Both the position numbers and the translations under genes were made by a program. The notes beneath the pieces are model-generated. The model was not told the origin of the DNA, made no database searches, and was given only the letters and a program-made list of their open reading frames with translations. From Prochlorococcus sp. AG-449-J16 (GTDB lineage: Bacteria; Cyanobacteriota; Cyanobacteriia; PCC-6307; Cyanobiaceae), in assembly GCA_003209565.1 (NCBI GenBank), contig QCQK01000004.1:26518-90517 (forward strand): a stretch of DNA of 64,000 nucleotides, in the 5' to 3' direction. This document shows, in pieces, positions 21,961 through 30,586 of this stretch (positions are counted from its first letter, which is position 1; every line of letters begins with the position of its first letter).

Positions 21961-22863
21961 TTAAATCGAAAATATATTATATTCTTCGATTATTTTCTTA
22001 ACTTGTAGGCAAATATCGCCGTGCATCTGTTTATTATTTGATGCAATAATTATCCCAGGATGTTCAAATGATTTACTGTTGTATGTAAGATTTTGATTAT
22101 TAATATTAGTAATTGCTCCTCCTGCAGCTCGCAGGATTGCTTCAGGTGCTGCAAAATCCCAATCCTTAGGTGAGCTTTGCTCAGGCAAACTTAAGGTTAT
22201 GTAAATGTCACTTTCACCTCTAATAATAGAGCTAATCTTGCAACCAATACTTCCCATAACTATAACTTCTTTGAAATTAACTTTATGAATCAATTCTTTT
22301 AATTTGTCATTTCTATGATTTTTGCTCATTACCAATGTCATTTCATTTAATTGTTTTTTTCGTGTGATATAAAATTCTCTTCTTAATCCTTCTCTATTTT
22401 CACAAAGAACCGTATCACTACTTGATATCCACAATTCATTTCTCTCTGGTATTAAAACAATGCCTAAAATAGGTTTTTGTTTATAGTTTAATGCTAAATG
22501 CATTGCGTAATTTCCAGTACTCTGAATAAAATCTTTAGTCCCATCTAAGGGATCTAAAACCCACAACCAATCTGCATTCACATCACAGAAAAACTCATCT
22601 GTTTTGACATTTTCTTCACTTAATATTTCCCAAGCAGTATTTTTATATTTTTCTTTTATTCTTTGAATAATTAATTCATTCACCTTAAGATCAGCAATCG
22701 TAACTGGATTTTGAAGATTATTATTCTTGATAATGTCACTTTCTTGACTGACATCTTTAATAAGTTTTGAATAAAACAACAAAATATCTGCAGCTTCCCA
22801 GCTGAAAATCCTTAGATCATCGATAAGATTATTAATATTAACTCCAAAAGGCAGCTTAATCAC
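21961..22863 (-). CDS. cysQ: 3'(2'),5'-bisphosphate nucleotidase
   Basis: WVLDPLDGTKDFI; inositol monophosphatase family. Confidence 0.9.
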   Translation of the reverse strand: MIKLPFGVNINNLIDDLRIFSWEAADILLFYSKLIKDVSQESDIIKNNNLQNPVTIADLKVNELIIQRIKEKYKNTAWEILSEENVKTDEFFCDVNADWLWVLDPLDGTKDFIQSTGNYAMHLALNYKQKPILGIVLIPERNELWISSSDTVLCENREGLRREFYITRKKQLNEMTLVMSKNHRNDKLKELIHKVNFKEVIVMGSIGCKISSIIRGESDIYITLSLPEQSSPKDWDFAAPEAILRAAGGAITNINNQNLTYNSKSFEHPGIIIASNNKQMHGDICLQVKKIIEEYNIFSI

Positions 22864-22866
22864 AAT

Positions 22867-23730
22867 ATGAAAAATAATTATTCATTATCTCATAGAAATC
22901 AAGAACCAGAAAGTAGAGTTTTATATATGGTTGGCACACCTATTGGGAATTTGAATGATTTATCCTATCGGGCAATAAACATTCTTAAAAATGTTTCTCT
23001 AATCGCCTGCGAGGATACTAGACATACAAAAAAAATAATGAATAAATTTAATATATCAAATAAACTTATCAGTTTTAATAAGCATAATTCATTAAGCAAA
23101 ATTCCAAAAATAATAAAAGATCTAAAAGAAAATAAATCTATTGCACTTGTAAGCGATGCTGGGATGCCTGGCATTTGCGACCCAGGGGAAGATATAGCCA
23201 GAGCAGTTAAATCAGAAGGACTAGATGTTATCTGCATACCAGGTGCTTGCGCCGCAATAACAGCACTTATCTCTAGCGGAATGCCCTCTTCAGGTTTTGT
23301 ATTTGAAGGTTTCTTACCAAAAAAGAAAAATGAAAGAGAAAAGATTCTTTCAGAAATTAGTCAGTACGAAAAGACAACAATAATTTTTGAATCCCCTCAT
23401 CGTCTAAAGAAACTTCTTAGAGAATTATTTGAATATTGTGGAGGAGAAAGAGAAATTATTATTACCAGAGAGTTGACAAAAAAATTTGAAGAACATATTG
23501 GAAACACTATAAATAATGCAATCAATTTTTTTGAAGAGCAGGAAGTTAAAGGAGAAATAACAATTGTTTTAAAAGGAAGCGAAAGAAGAAAGGAATCTAA
23601 GTGTGATGAATCAAAGCTTAAAAATGAGCTAAAGGAATTAATTGAAGCAGGTTTAAGTAAATCTTCAGCTTCTAAATACCTTGCAAAAAAAAATGGTGTC
23701 AAAAAAAGTTTAATATACAATTTAAATTAA
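22867..23730 (+). CDS. rsmI: 16S rRNA (cytidine-2'-O)-methyltransferase
   Basis: LYMVGTPIGNLNDLSYRAI ... ACEDTRHT ... SDAGMPGICDPG. Confidence 0.95.
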   Translation: MKNNYSLSHRNQEPESRVLYMVGTPIGNLNDLSYRAINILKNVSLIACEDTRHTKKIMNKFNISNKLISFNKHNSLSKIPKIIKDLKENKSIALVSDAGMPGICDPGEDIARAVKSEGLDVICIPGACAAITALISSGMPSSGFVFEGFLPKKKNEREKILSEISQYEKTTIIFESPHRLKKLLRELFEYCGGEREIIITRELTKKFEEHIGNTINNAINFFEEQEVKGEITIVLKGSERRKESKCDESKLKNELKELIEAGLSKSSASKYLAKKNGVKKSLIYNLN

Positions 23731-23751
23731 TATTTATAATAAAATCAGAAT

Positions 23752-23976
23752 ATGGTTACGTTAGTTAGAAAAATATTATTCTCATTTTTATTTAATTCTT
23801 CCTTATTTTTTGTATTAATAATTGGAATCCAAAATAGTAGTAACAAGAGTAAGGTTAATTTGTTAGTGAATGAGACAATAAATTTACCTATTGGATTTAT
23901 AGTGGGAACCAGTTTTATAAGTGGATCAATCATTGGAACCTCTTTAGGTAACATGAGATCCTCTAAAAAAAGATAA
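23752..23976 (+). CDS. hypothetical small membrane protein
   Basis: 74-aa ORF with two hydrophobic segments. Confidence 0.5.
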   Translation: MVTLVRKILFSFLFNSSLFFVLIIGIQNSSNKSKVNLLVNETINLPIGFIVGTSFISGSIIGTSLGNMRSSKKR

Positions 23977-23978
23977 GT

Positions 23979-24650
23979 TTAAAGAGCTATAAGTTTATCA
24001 GCGCTAACTATCCTTGATATTCCTTTAGATAGAAGACTAGTCGCAGCAATTTTAAATACGTCTGTATTAGGGACTTTTATCACTTTTTGCTCCTTATTAC
24101 AAAGCCTTTTGGCAACCTTTATATCATAAAAAACTTCAATAGTTTTTCTATTCAAATCATCTTCAGGTAGAAATTCCCATTCTGGATAATCCCCTAATAA
24201 CTTTGTTTCTAATTCAATTTTTTTGTCAACAATCATATACACAGTTTCGGGGAATTCGATTTCTGCTATTGGTACAGAAGAGACTTCTTTTCTTGATAAA
24301 TGATCAATTTCATAATCAATGGGGCTTATTTCCAAGAATGGAGAGACTTGATAAGTATCATCTTCCTTTGAATTTTTATTAAAATTTTCTATCTTAGAAG
24401 AATATTTATAAGAAGTATCTGAGTTGGAGTCATTATTAATTTCTCCTTTTTCAACAGTCTTAAGCTTATTATTAATTTTATTGGTTTTGATTAATTTTTT
24501 ATAGCTTACCTCTCCTAGATTTATCTTAAGAATCCTTGTTATCGTTAACTTTGAACAACTAAATTTTTCTGAAAGAAAGTTAACGACTGCTCCATTTTTG
24601 AAACTTTCTATTATTTCTTTTTTTTGTTTTTCTGTAAGTCTCTTAGCCAA
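23979..24650 (-). CDS. helix-turn-helix domain hypothetical protein
   Basis: N-terminus TEKQKKEIIESFKNGAVVNFLSEKFSCSKLTITRILK is an HTH of resolvase/transposase type. Confidence 0.65.
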   Translation of the reverse strand: MAKRLTEKQKKEIIESFKNGAVVNFLSEKFSCSKLTITRILKINLGEVSYKKLIKTNKINNKLKTVEKGEINNDSNSDTSYKYSSKIENFNKNSKEDDTYQVSPFLEISPIDYEIDHLSRKEVSSVPIAEIEFPETVYMIVDKKIELETKLLGDYPEWEFLPEDDLNRKTIEVFYDIKVAKRLCNKEQKVIKVPNTDVFKIAATSLLSKGISRIVSADKLIAL

Positions 24651-24775
24651 CTTTAATAAGTAATAATCATTAATATTCTAAATAAAATTTCTAGCAAAAG
24701 AACCCATCTAGAAATTCTTATTAACTAAATAATATGGAAAAAAATATTTTGATTGTTTAGGCCATTACATTCAGA

Positions 24776-24781
24776 TATAAT
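24776..24781 (+). promoter_or_regulatory. perfect TATAAT -10 hexamer upstream of truncated tRNA-Arg 5' half
   Basis: TATAAT 8 nt before the start of the tRNA-derived repeat at 24790. Confidence 0.5.
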
Positions 24782-24789
24782 AATCAAAT

Positions 24790-24829
24790 GCTTCCTTAGC
24801 TCAGCTGGATAGAGCAACTGCCTTCTAAG
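24790..24829 (+). repeat. attL-like truncated tRNA-Arg 5' half (40 bp)
   Basis: GCTTCCTTAGCTCAGCTGGATAGAGCAACTGCCTTCTAAG identical to first 40 nt of tRNA at 33332. Confidence 0.95.
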
Positions 24830-24920
24830 AAAATCCAACAACATCTACAGAATCAAGTAATAGCTTAAACAACATTAGTTATACCAACGGATTATAAGAA
24901 AATAACATATAAAAACAATA

Positions 24921-24954
24921 GGTTATTATTTGTGATTATTGGTTATTATTTGTG
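24921..24954 (+). repeat. tandem 14-bp direct repeat GGTTATTATTTGTG (x2, 20-bp period)
   Basis: copies at 24921-24934 and 24941-24954. Confidence 0.85.
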
Positions 24955-24956
24955 TT

Positions 24957-24980
24957 CTGAGTGACCAACTGAGTGACCAA
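24957..24980 (+). repeat. left arm-type repeat CTGAGTGACCA-A-CTGAGTGACCAA
   Basis: same 24-bp unit with one mismatch at 33290-33313. Confidence 0.9.
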
Positions 24981-25041
24981 CCCCACTTGCAGTTTTTTAT
25001 AGTTGCGGTTATTTTAATTTTAAAGAAATAGCTATTTTAGG

Positions 25042-26298
25042 TTGGCAAATCTACTTGAGTGGGAAAAAAGATTAAAACAGGCTGTTGCACAACAACACAA
25101 AATAGGTTGGTCTGTGCGTGAAAAAAGGGGTAAATGTTTAATTCAGCGGTATTGGAAAGATACAGGAACTTATGAAAGGAAGGTAATTCCTGTTGAATGG
25201 GAATCAGATCAACTACTAAACATTCTTAATTCATTAAACAAAATTAGTGAATTAATGGTTAATACAAAATGTACTCTTGCTGAAGCAACAAAGATAATAT
25301 TTCCAGAAAATAAAAATACACCAAATACTAACTGGTCATATTTAAAAGATGAATATAAAAAATACAAAGAAGAAACTAAAAATATAAGTTCAACAACTTG
25401 GAATGGTGTTTACATGGTTACGTTAAAAAGAATTATAGAAATGATGAATGGTGATAATCCACCAAACTCAGGAAAGGGAATTTTAAAAGAACTTCAAAAA
25501 GATAGTAAAGGTAAATTAACTGTAAGCAAGGGCAGGGTTAAAAGAATAGAAACAGGTAAAACTTTTCTTGAATGGTGTGTTTATAGAAAAGGATTAAATG
25601 AACGCTGGTTACCACCACCACAAATTGAAATTAAAGAACTAAAAGCTTCTGGTGCTAGAAAAGATGATTCTAATAATTCTGGTAAGGCAGAAAGAATTGA
25701 AGATGACCAACTATTGATACTGTTAGATTCTTTTGCTGATACACCTACAGGCAGATCATGGAGACTAGCAACTGGTCTGTTAATCACATTTGGAATACGT
25801 TGTGTTGAATTAAAATATTGCAGACCAAAAGATAGTTTACTTGTAATTGATTACAGCAAGGTAAGCAGTAAAGGATCAACTAAACCAAGAGAAGTTGAAG
25901 GTTTAAGTCCAGCTGGAAGACCACATCTACATGAAGAACTACTATTGGAATTATCATCAGGTATTACAGCCCTGCCTTCCCTAGGTAGTCAAAATAGGCA
26001 CGCAGCAAGATCATTTATTAGAGCATTGCAAAGAACTTCAACTAATACTTATTGGAAGAAATTAGAAGCAGATGCAGCAGCAGTTGGTAAAAAGATTTCA
26101 ACTTATTCCATGCGTCATGCCTACTGTTTTAGAGGTGCAGTACTAGGTGATCTTAGTGCAGACTTTTTAGCGGAAAATATGGGTCACAGTTTGCAAACTC
26201 ACCTGAAAGATTACCGAGACTTTTATTTAGGAAAAGAGAAAAAGGCAAAATTTGCAGCAGCTAGACAAAAATTATCACTAGAATCTTACAAATTGTAA
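25042..26298 (+). CDS. int: Tyrosine recombinase / integrase of the element
   Basis: TTG start; catalytic pattern GIRCVELKY, HAARSF, STYSMRHAYCFRG, NMGHSLQTHLKDYRDFYLG; adjacent to attL. Confidence 0.88.
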   Translation: MANLLEWEKRLKQAVAQQHKIGWSVREKRGKCLIQRYWKDTGTYERKVIPVEWESDQLLNILNSLNKISELMVNTKCTLAEATKIIFPENKNTPNTNWSYLKDEYKKYKEETKNISSTTWNGVYMVTLKRIIEMMNGDNPPNSGKGILKELQKDSKGKLTVSKGRVKRIETGKTFLEWCVYRKGLNERWLPPPQIEIKELKASGARKDDSNNSGKAERIEDDQLLILLDSFADTPTGRSWRLATGLLITFGIRCVELKYCRPKDSLLVIDYSKVSSKGSTKPREVEGLSPAGRPHLHEELLLELSSGITALPSLGSQNRHAARSFIRALQRTSTNTYWKKLEADAAAVGKKISTYSMRHAYCFRGAVLGDLSADFLAENMGHSLQTHLKDYRDFYLGKEKKAKFAAARQKLSLESYKL

Positions 26299-26529
26299 AG
26301 CGTATTAGTGTAGTACATTAGTAAATTAAGTATAAATATATCTTATATAAAGAATTACTGGTATCACTAGGTTCTTTACTCTTATATATACATCAGTATA
26401 TGTATAAATGATATCACAATAACATCAGTTTAATATCGTTTAGTTGTAGTACTTAAGCTATTTAAAAAATATTTTTTCTGACAAATAACTATACATAACA
26501 TATAGTTTTAGTAAGTTTTAATTTGTTTT

Positions 26530-26760
26530 ATGAGTAATTCAGATAAAGAATATTGGGTAACAACTACTGAAGCTATGAAGATATTGAATGTTACTAGGCA
26601 AAGATTATGTAGATATTGGTGTGATAAAGAAAAAGGTTTTTTAATTGAAGGTAAACATTGGAAGAAAGGAATGTATTTTAATACCACTAGATATTTTGAG
26701 ATAAACCGCTGCAAGGCAACAGTTATGAAACAAGGTTATATGTTAGTTAATAGTGCATAA
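26530..26760 (+). CDS. excisionase/AlpA-like small DNA-binding protein
   Basis: WVTTTEAMKILNVTRQRLCRYW wHTH; position after integrase. Confidence 0.6.
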   Translation: MSNSDKEYWVTTTEAMKILNVTRQRLCRYWCDKEKGFLIEGKHWKKGMYFNTTRYFEINRCKATVMKQGYMLVNSA

Positions 26761-26885
26761 CCTTTTCCTTATGTATTACTTTATATATGAATATATAAGA
26801 ATATATATTTATATATAAGACTGATATATTACACCAGTAAACTATTATTTTTATTCTGCAAATCCTACCAATCTTATTTATACTT

Positions 26886-27119
26886 ATGTCATACATGTCA
26901 TACAAAAAGAAGATAATGAAGCTTAGAACTTATGCAGAAGAATCTTACAAGTGGGCTAATTTGACCCACAGACATATCTTTAGACTCCCTAAGAGATTAG
27001 ATGACTGGTTATATAGTTACTCAACTGTACATGGTGTAGATAAGTCTGTAGTGGTCAGATACGCACTAGAAAAATATGCAAAGAATGATGGAGATTATGA
27101 CCCGCAACACGAGTTGTAG
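26886..27119 (+). CDS. ribbon-helix-helix-like small protein
   Basis: FRLPKRLDDWLYSYSTVHGVDKSVVVRYALEKY. Confidence 0.5.
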   Translation: MSYMSYKKKIMKLRTYAEESYKWANLTHRHIFRLPKRLDDWLYSYSTVHGVDKSVVVRYALEKYAKNDGDYDPQHEL

Positions 27120-27128
27120 GCATAAAAA

Positions 27129-27152
27129 AACCACCTATTCCCGTAGGTGGTT
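27129..27152. terminator. terminator-like perfect hairpin AACCACCTA-TTCCCG-TAGGTGGTT
   Basis: 9-bp perfect stem immediately after the RHH-like gene; preceded by A7, followed by TTCTTCATC. Confidence 0.65.
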
Positions 27153-27208
27153 CTTCATCAGATAAAAATGGCTGCTCAAGTCAAAATTTACCTACAGGTA
27201 TTCTATCA

Positions 27209-27646
27209 ATGAACAAATTATTTGAAACAAGGTACGGAAAAGAAATATTTGAAATGAAACCTAATCTGCCAAAAGCAGGGGTTACATGTGAACACTACAT
27301 TACTGACTACAACACCAAGAAGTCTTTTTACTATTGGTTGGGTGAGTTTAACGAGCTAAAGGAAGCAGGGCATGTATTCAATGGTGCAGATGAACTGAGA
27401 ATACAGTTTTTAAATCTTCCAGCTGAAGTAAGGCAATGTATCCATGAAAGGATATTTGGGGTTGGTTGGACTTATCAAGGTACAAAGAAAAGTCTTTATC
27501 TAGCTGCTGTAGCAAGTTTTAAACCAAAGTCTATTTTACTTTCGTCTGTATATTCAACAGCTGTCTATAACAATGAAAGTGAAACAACTTACAAGTTCAA
27601 AGAACAGACTTTTTTAAACAACATTAGAAAAGGATATTTCAAATAG
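27209..27646 (+). CDS. hypothetical element protein
   Basis: ORF whose stop overlaps the start of the primase-helicase gene. Confidence 0.6.
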   Translation: MNKLFETRYGKEIFEMKPNLPKAGVTCEHYITDYNTKKSFYYWLGEFNELKEAGHVFNGADELRIQFLNLPAEVRQCIHERIFGVGWTYQGTKKSLYLAAVASFKPKSILLSSVYSTAVYNNESETTYKFKEQTFLNNIRKGYFK

Positions 27647-30192
27647 TGGTAGTTACACCTGTAGTTAAACCAGTTACTGAAACTGTTAAACCAGATCAGT
27701 TAATAGACACAACAGAAGCAAATAAGATGTTGCGGTTACTGGGTGTTGGTTTAACTGATGGTGTAATAATTTGCTGCTATGGAGAAACTAATAAGTACTT
27801 TCCTAAGCGTGCAAGGAACAGAAACTACAACTGGGCTGAAGTAAAACTACTAGCTCGTGATGGTAACAGGGCAAGATTATTTGAACAGGCAGAAAAAGCC
27901 CTGCGTGATCCTAAAACAAATAGTTTAGGCTGGATTACTTCCCCAGGCGGTTCAGCTAAGAAAGGGAGAAAAGAAGTTACTGTTGGAAATTTACTTGTAT
28001 ATGAAATTGATGGTGAATCATTAGAGCATCAATGGAAAGCATGGGAAGATGCACACCTTCCAAAACCAACAATGGTTCTTTTTACAGGTGGGAAATCTTA
28101 TCACGTTTACTACAGGCTAGATAATTATTATCCAATTAAAACTATTGAAATTTGGCGTAAAAGGTTAAGTCAAACAATATTTAACTGGACTGGTTTTACA
28201 ACAGACCATGCAATGCACAATGCGGTGCAACCATGCCGATTAGCTGGCGGAATACACCCCAAGACTGGCGAAAGATCAAGAATAGTAGAAGAAAGTGGTG
28301 CAATATATAGTCAACGTGAAGTAGAAAGTTTTTTAGATCCACTTGAAGAAGAAGAAAAAGAAGTTGGTATTGGTGCAGGGTTTTTATGGAGACCTGATGC
28401 TGAAGGTGAAACTATAGATGTAAGTGATTATCCAAGTGCTAAGGATCTTATAAATGTTGAATTACCTGTTGAGTTAGCAGTATCACCAAAAACAATGAAT
28501 GTTATTAATACAGGTCTTAAGAGTGGTTGTAAGGGTAATAGATATACAAAGGCACATAGTATTAGTCAGACATTACAGGCAGGCAGAAAGCAGTTAGAGG
28601 ATCTTGACTACAAAGTAATAGAAGGTGATGTTGAAAGACTCTACACAAAGTACTGTACTAATTCTGATTTATACGAAAGTGATATTAAAAGGTGTTTTGA
28701 TAGACATTTTGAACCTTATGGTTCAGGCAACATGACTTGCGGTGAATTTTCAAAAGTTTATTTAAAAAGAAGAATTGCCAAATATTGCAAAGAAAAGGGT
28801 TATTGGGAGAAAAATATAAAAAGTAGTGCTGTTACAACTGCTGATAAAAAAGATGATTCTGTTATTAATTTAGTTCTTCCTACTGGTACAGAAGTTGAAG
28901 TAGAAAATACTGTTGTTAGTACTTATAAGTTCTTCCTTGAGTATGTAGCAACTGTTGTTATGGAAGAAAAGAACATGCTTAGAAGATATGTCTATATAAG
29001 GTATGTAAAAGACCAATTAAAACTAAAACATGTAAAAGATAACGAGTTAGCAGGGCTGATAATGGAAAATCAAGATGTAATCATGGGTAATACTTTTAGA
29101 CCAATTTATGCAGAAGAAAGAATTAAAAATGAAGTACCTAAAGTTGAATGGGTAATAGAAGGTTTTTTACCAGAACATGACGCAACTTTAGTAAGTGGTC
29201 AGGCAAAAACAGGCAAAACTAGGTTAATAGTTCAACTATGTAAATCAATACTAAAAAAGCAAATATTTTTAAATTATCCAGCACCAAGTAAGTCTAGAAA
29301 AGTAATACTGATAAGTGATGACCAATCTTATGCAGATACCGCTGAAATGCTGTTGAAGGCTGGCATTTACCACCATGAAGACTTAATCATATCTGAAAAA
29401 TTTAGGCTTACTACAGACCAGTTAGACGAGGTTTTAAAACTTATAAGAATTTATCCAGATGCAATAGTAATTTTTGATTCTTTAAGGTCAATTACTGTAT
29501 CAAGTTCTGTAGAAGAAAATAATTCTTTGATGGGCATGCTGCTATACGATTTGAAGAATCAATGTATTAAAGCTCAATCAACTTTACTGGTAATACATCA
29601 TGCAAATAGATCAAATAATGTAGGTGTTCAATCTGTTTCTGGTCATGGATCAATTAGTGGTGCATGTAATACCATCATCACAATGCACTACTTACAAGAT
29701 GAAAGTAATAAAGATATTAAGAATACTAGAAGTAGAAGATTAGTAAGAGAAGCACGTTCAGGTCAGCCTGCCGATATGGTTGTTGAACTTGATGTTGATA
29801 CATCATCTGTTCACTACTCAATAGATTTTGATGATTATGAACTACAAGAAGAAAAAGCTAAAGAACAGGAAAAACTAAACAAGATATCAATTAAAGAACA
29901 TACTTTTTTAAGTGCAATGCTGGAATGGTCAACTAAGCATGGTACAGCTGCAACTATTATTGAATTAATGAAAGAAGCTAACCTTTGCAGGGCTAACATC
30001 AAAAGAAAAGAATTTAATAAAACAGAAAATAATACTTATACAGCTATTGGTAAGAAAGTGCATCAGCTGGTCATTGCTAAGTACATCAATGAAATTAGTG
30101 ATACATCAGGTGTTATTGGATCTGGTAGAAGAAAGTTTTATAGCTTAACTGAGTCAGGCAAGGATTTTGTTGAACGTCTTGATAGCTTTTGA
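27646..30192 (+). CDS. primase-helicase (N-terminal prim-pol-like domain plus RepA-type AAA ATPase)
   Basis: LLVYEIDGESLEHQWKAWEDAHLPKPTMVLFTGGKSYHVYYRL primase-like; LVSGQAKTGKTRLIVQL Walker A; AIVIFDSLRSI Walker B; LLVIHHANRS. Confidence 0.8.
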   Translation: MVVTPVVKPVTETVKPDQLIDTTEANKMLRLLGVGLTDGVIICCYGETNKYFPKRARNRNYNWAEVKLLARDGNRARLFEQAEKALRDPKTNSLGWITSPGGSAKKGRKEVTVGNLLVYEIDGESLEHQWKAWEDAHLPKPTMVLFTGGKSYHVYYRLDNYYPIKTIEIWRKRLSQTIFNWTGFTTDHAMHNAVQPCRLAGGIHPKTGERSRIVEESGAIYSQREVESFLDPLEEEEKEVGIGAGFLWRPDAEGETIDVSDYPSAKDLINVELPVELAVSPKTMNVINTGLKSGCKGNRYTKAHSISQTLQAGRKQLEDLDYKVIEGDVERLYTKYCTNSDLYESDIKRCFDRHFEPYGSGNMTCGEFSKVYLKRRIAKYCKEKGYWEKNIKSSAVTTADKKDDSVINLVLPTGTEVEVENTVVSTYKFFLEYVATVVMEEKNMLRRYVYIRYVKDQLKLKHVKDNELAGLIMENQDVIMGNTFRPIYAEERIKNEVPKVEWVIEGFLPEHDATLVSGQAKTGKTRLIVQLCKSILKKQIFLNYPAPSKSRKVILISDDQSYADTAEMLLKAGIYHHEDLIISEKFRLTTDQLDEVLKLIRIYPDAIVIFDSLRSITVSSSVEENNSLMGMLLYDLKNQCIKAQSTLLVIHHANRSNNVGVQSVSGHGSISGACNTIITMHYLQDESNKDIKNTRSRRLVREARSGQPADMVVELDVDTSSVHYSIDFDDYELQEEKAKEQEKLNKISIKEHTFLSAMLEWSTKHGTAATIIELMKEANLCRANIKRKEFNKTENNTYTAIGKKVHQLVIAKYINEISDTSGVIGSGRRKFYSLTESGKDFVERLDSF

Positions 30193-30217
30193 TTACATAG
30201 CTTACATACATTACATA
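30193..30217 (+). repeat. 9-bp period array: GATTACATA GCTTACATA CATTACATA core TTACATA x3
   Basis: TTACATA at 30193, 30202, 30211. Confidence 0.8.
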
Positions 30218-30358
30218 CCCTAGACTTCAGTTATACCAACCGATCTTATGTAATGATTACTAAATTACTTACTCTTACAAAAGCCCTGCAACTTTGCTTA
30301 ACCAGAATGTTGAACAAAAATTGAATGTTCGTTTCTGAAGGATCAGAAGTAAAAGTAT

Positions 30359-30382
30359 GTAATTAAAGTAATTAAAGTAATC
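30359..30382 (+). repeat. 9-bp period array GTAATTAAA x2 + GTAATC
   Basis: Direct reading; related array at 30423-30446. Confidence 0.8.
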
Positions 30383-30422
30383 TTCTTCCCCTTTTCCTCG
30401 TATCCATTGCAATATCTATTTT

Positions 30423-30446
30423 GTAATTTAAGTAATTAAAATAATC
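30423..30446 (+). repeat. 9-bp period array GTAATTTAA GTAATTAAA ATAATC
   Basis: Near copy of 30359-30382 array 64 bp away. Confidence 0.75.
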
Positions 30447-30539
30447 GTTTTTATTTATTACATGAGACCGCAGGGCTAATAAGGCATAAAAAATTTAGTC
30501 TTTAAGAAACCCAAAAGTTCCCAAGGAAAAATTAAAAAA

Positions 30540-30586
30540 CGGCCTTTATAGAGAAAATCGGCCTTTAATAGTTGGCGGCCTTTATA
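30540..30586 (+). repeat. three spaced direct repeats CGGCCTTTATA / CGGCCTTTAATA / CGGCCTTTATA
   Basis: copies at 30540, 30559, 30576. Confidence 0.8.

Noticed and set aside
24921-24980. Short repeats considered as a CRISPR array
   Set aside because: Only two copies per motif, no regular unique spacers, no cas genes; recombinase sites fit better.
26760-26830. TATATA-rich tract considered as a microsatellite or array
   Set aside because: Irregular low-complexity AT sequence without a fixed unit, expected in AT-rich spacers.
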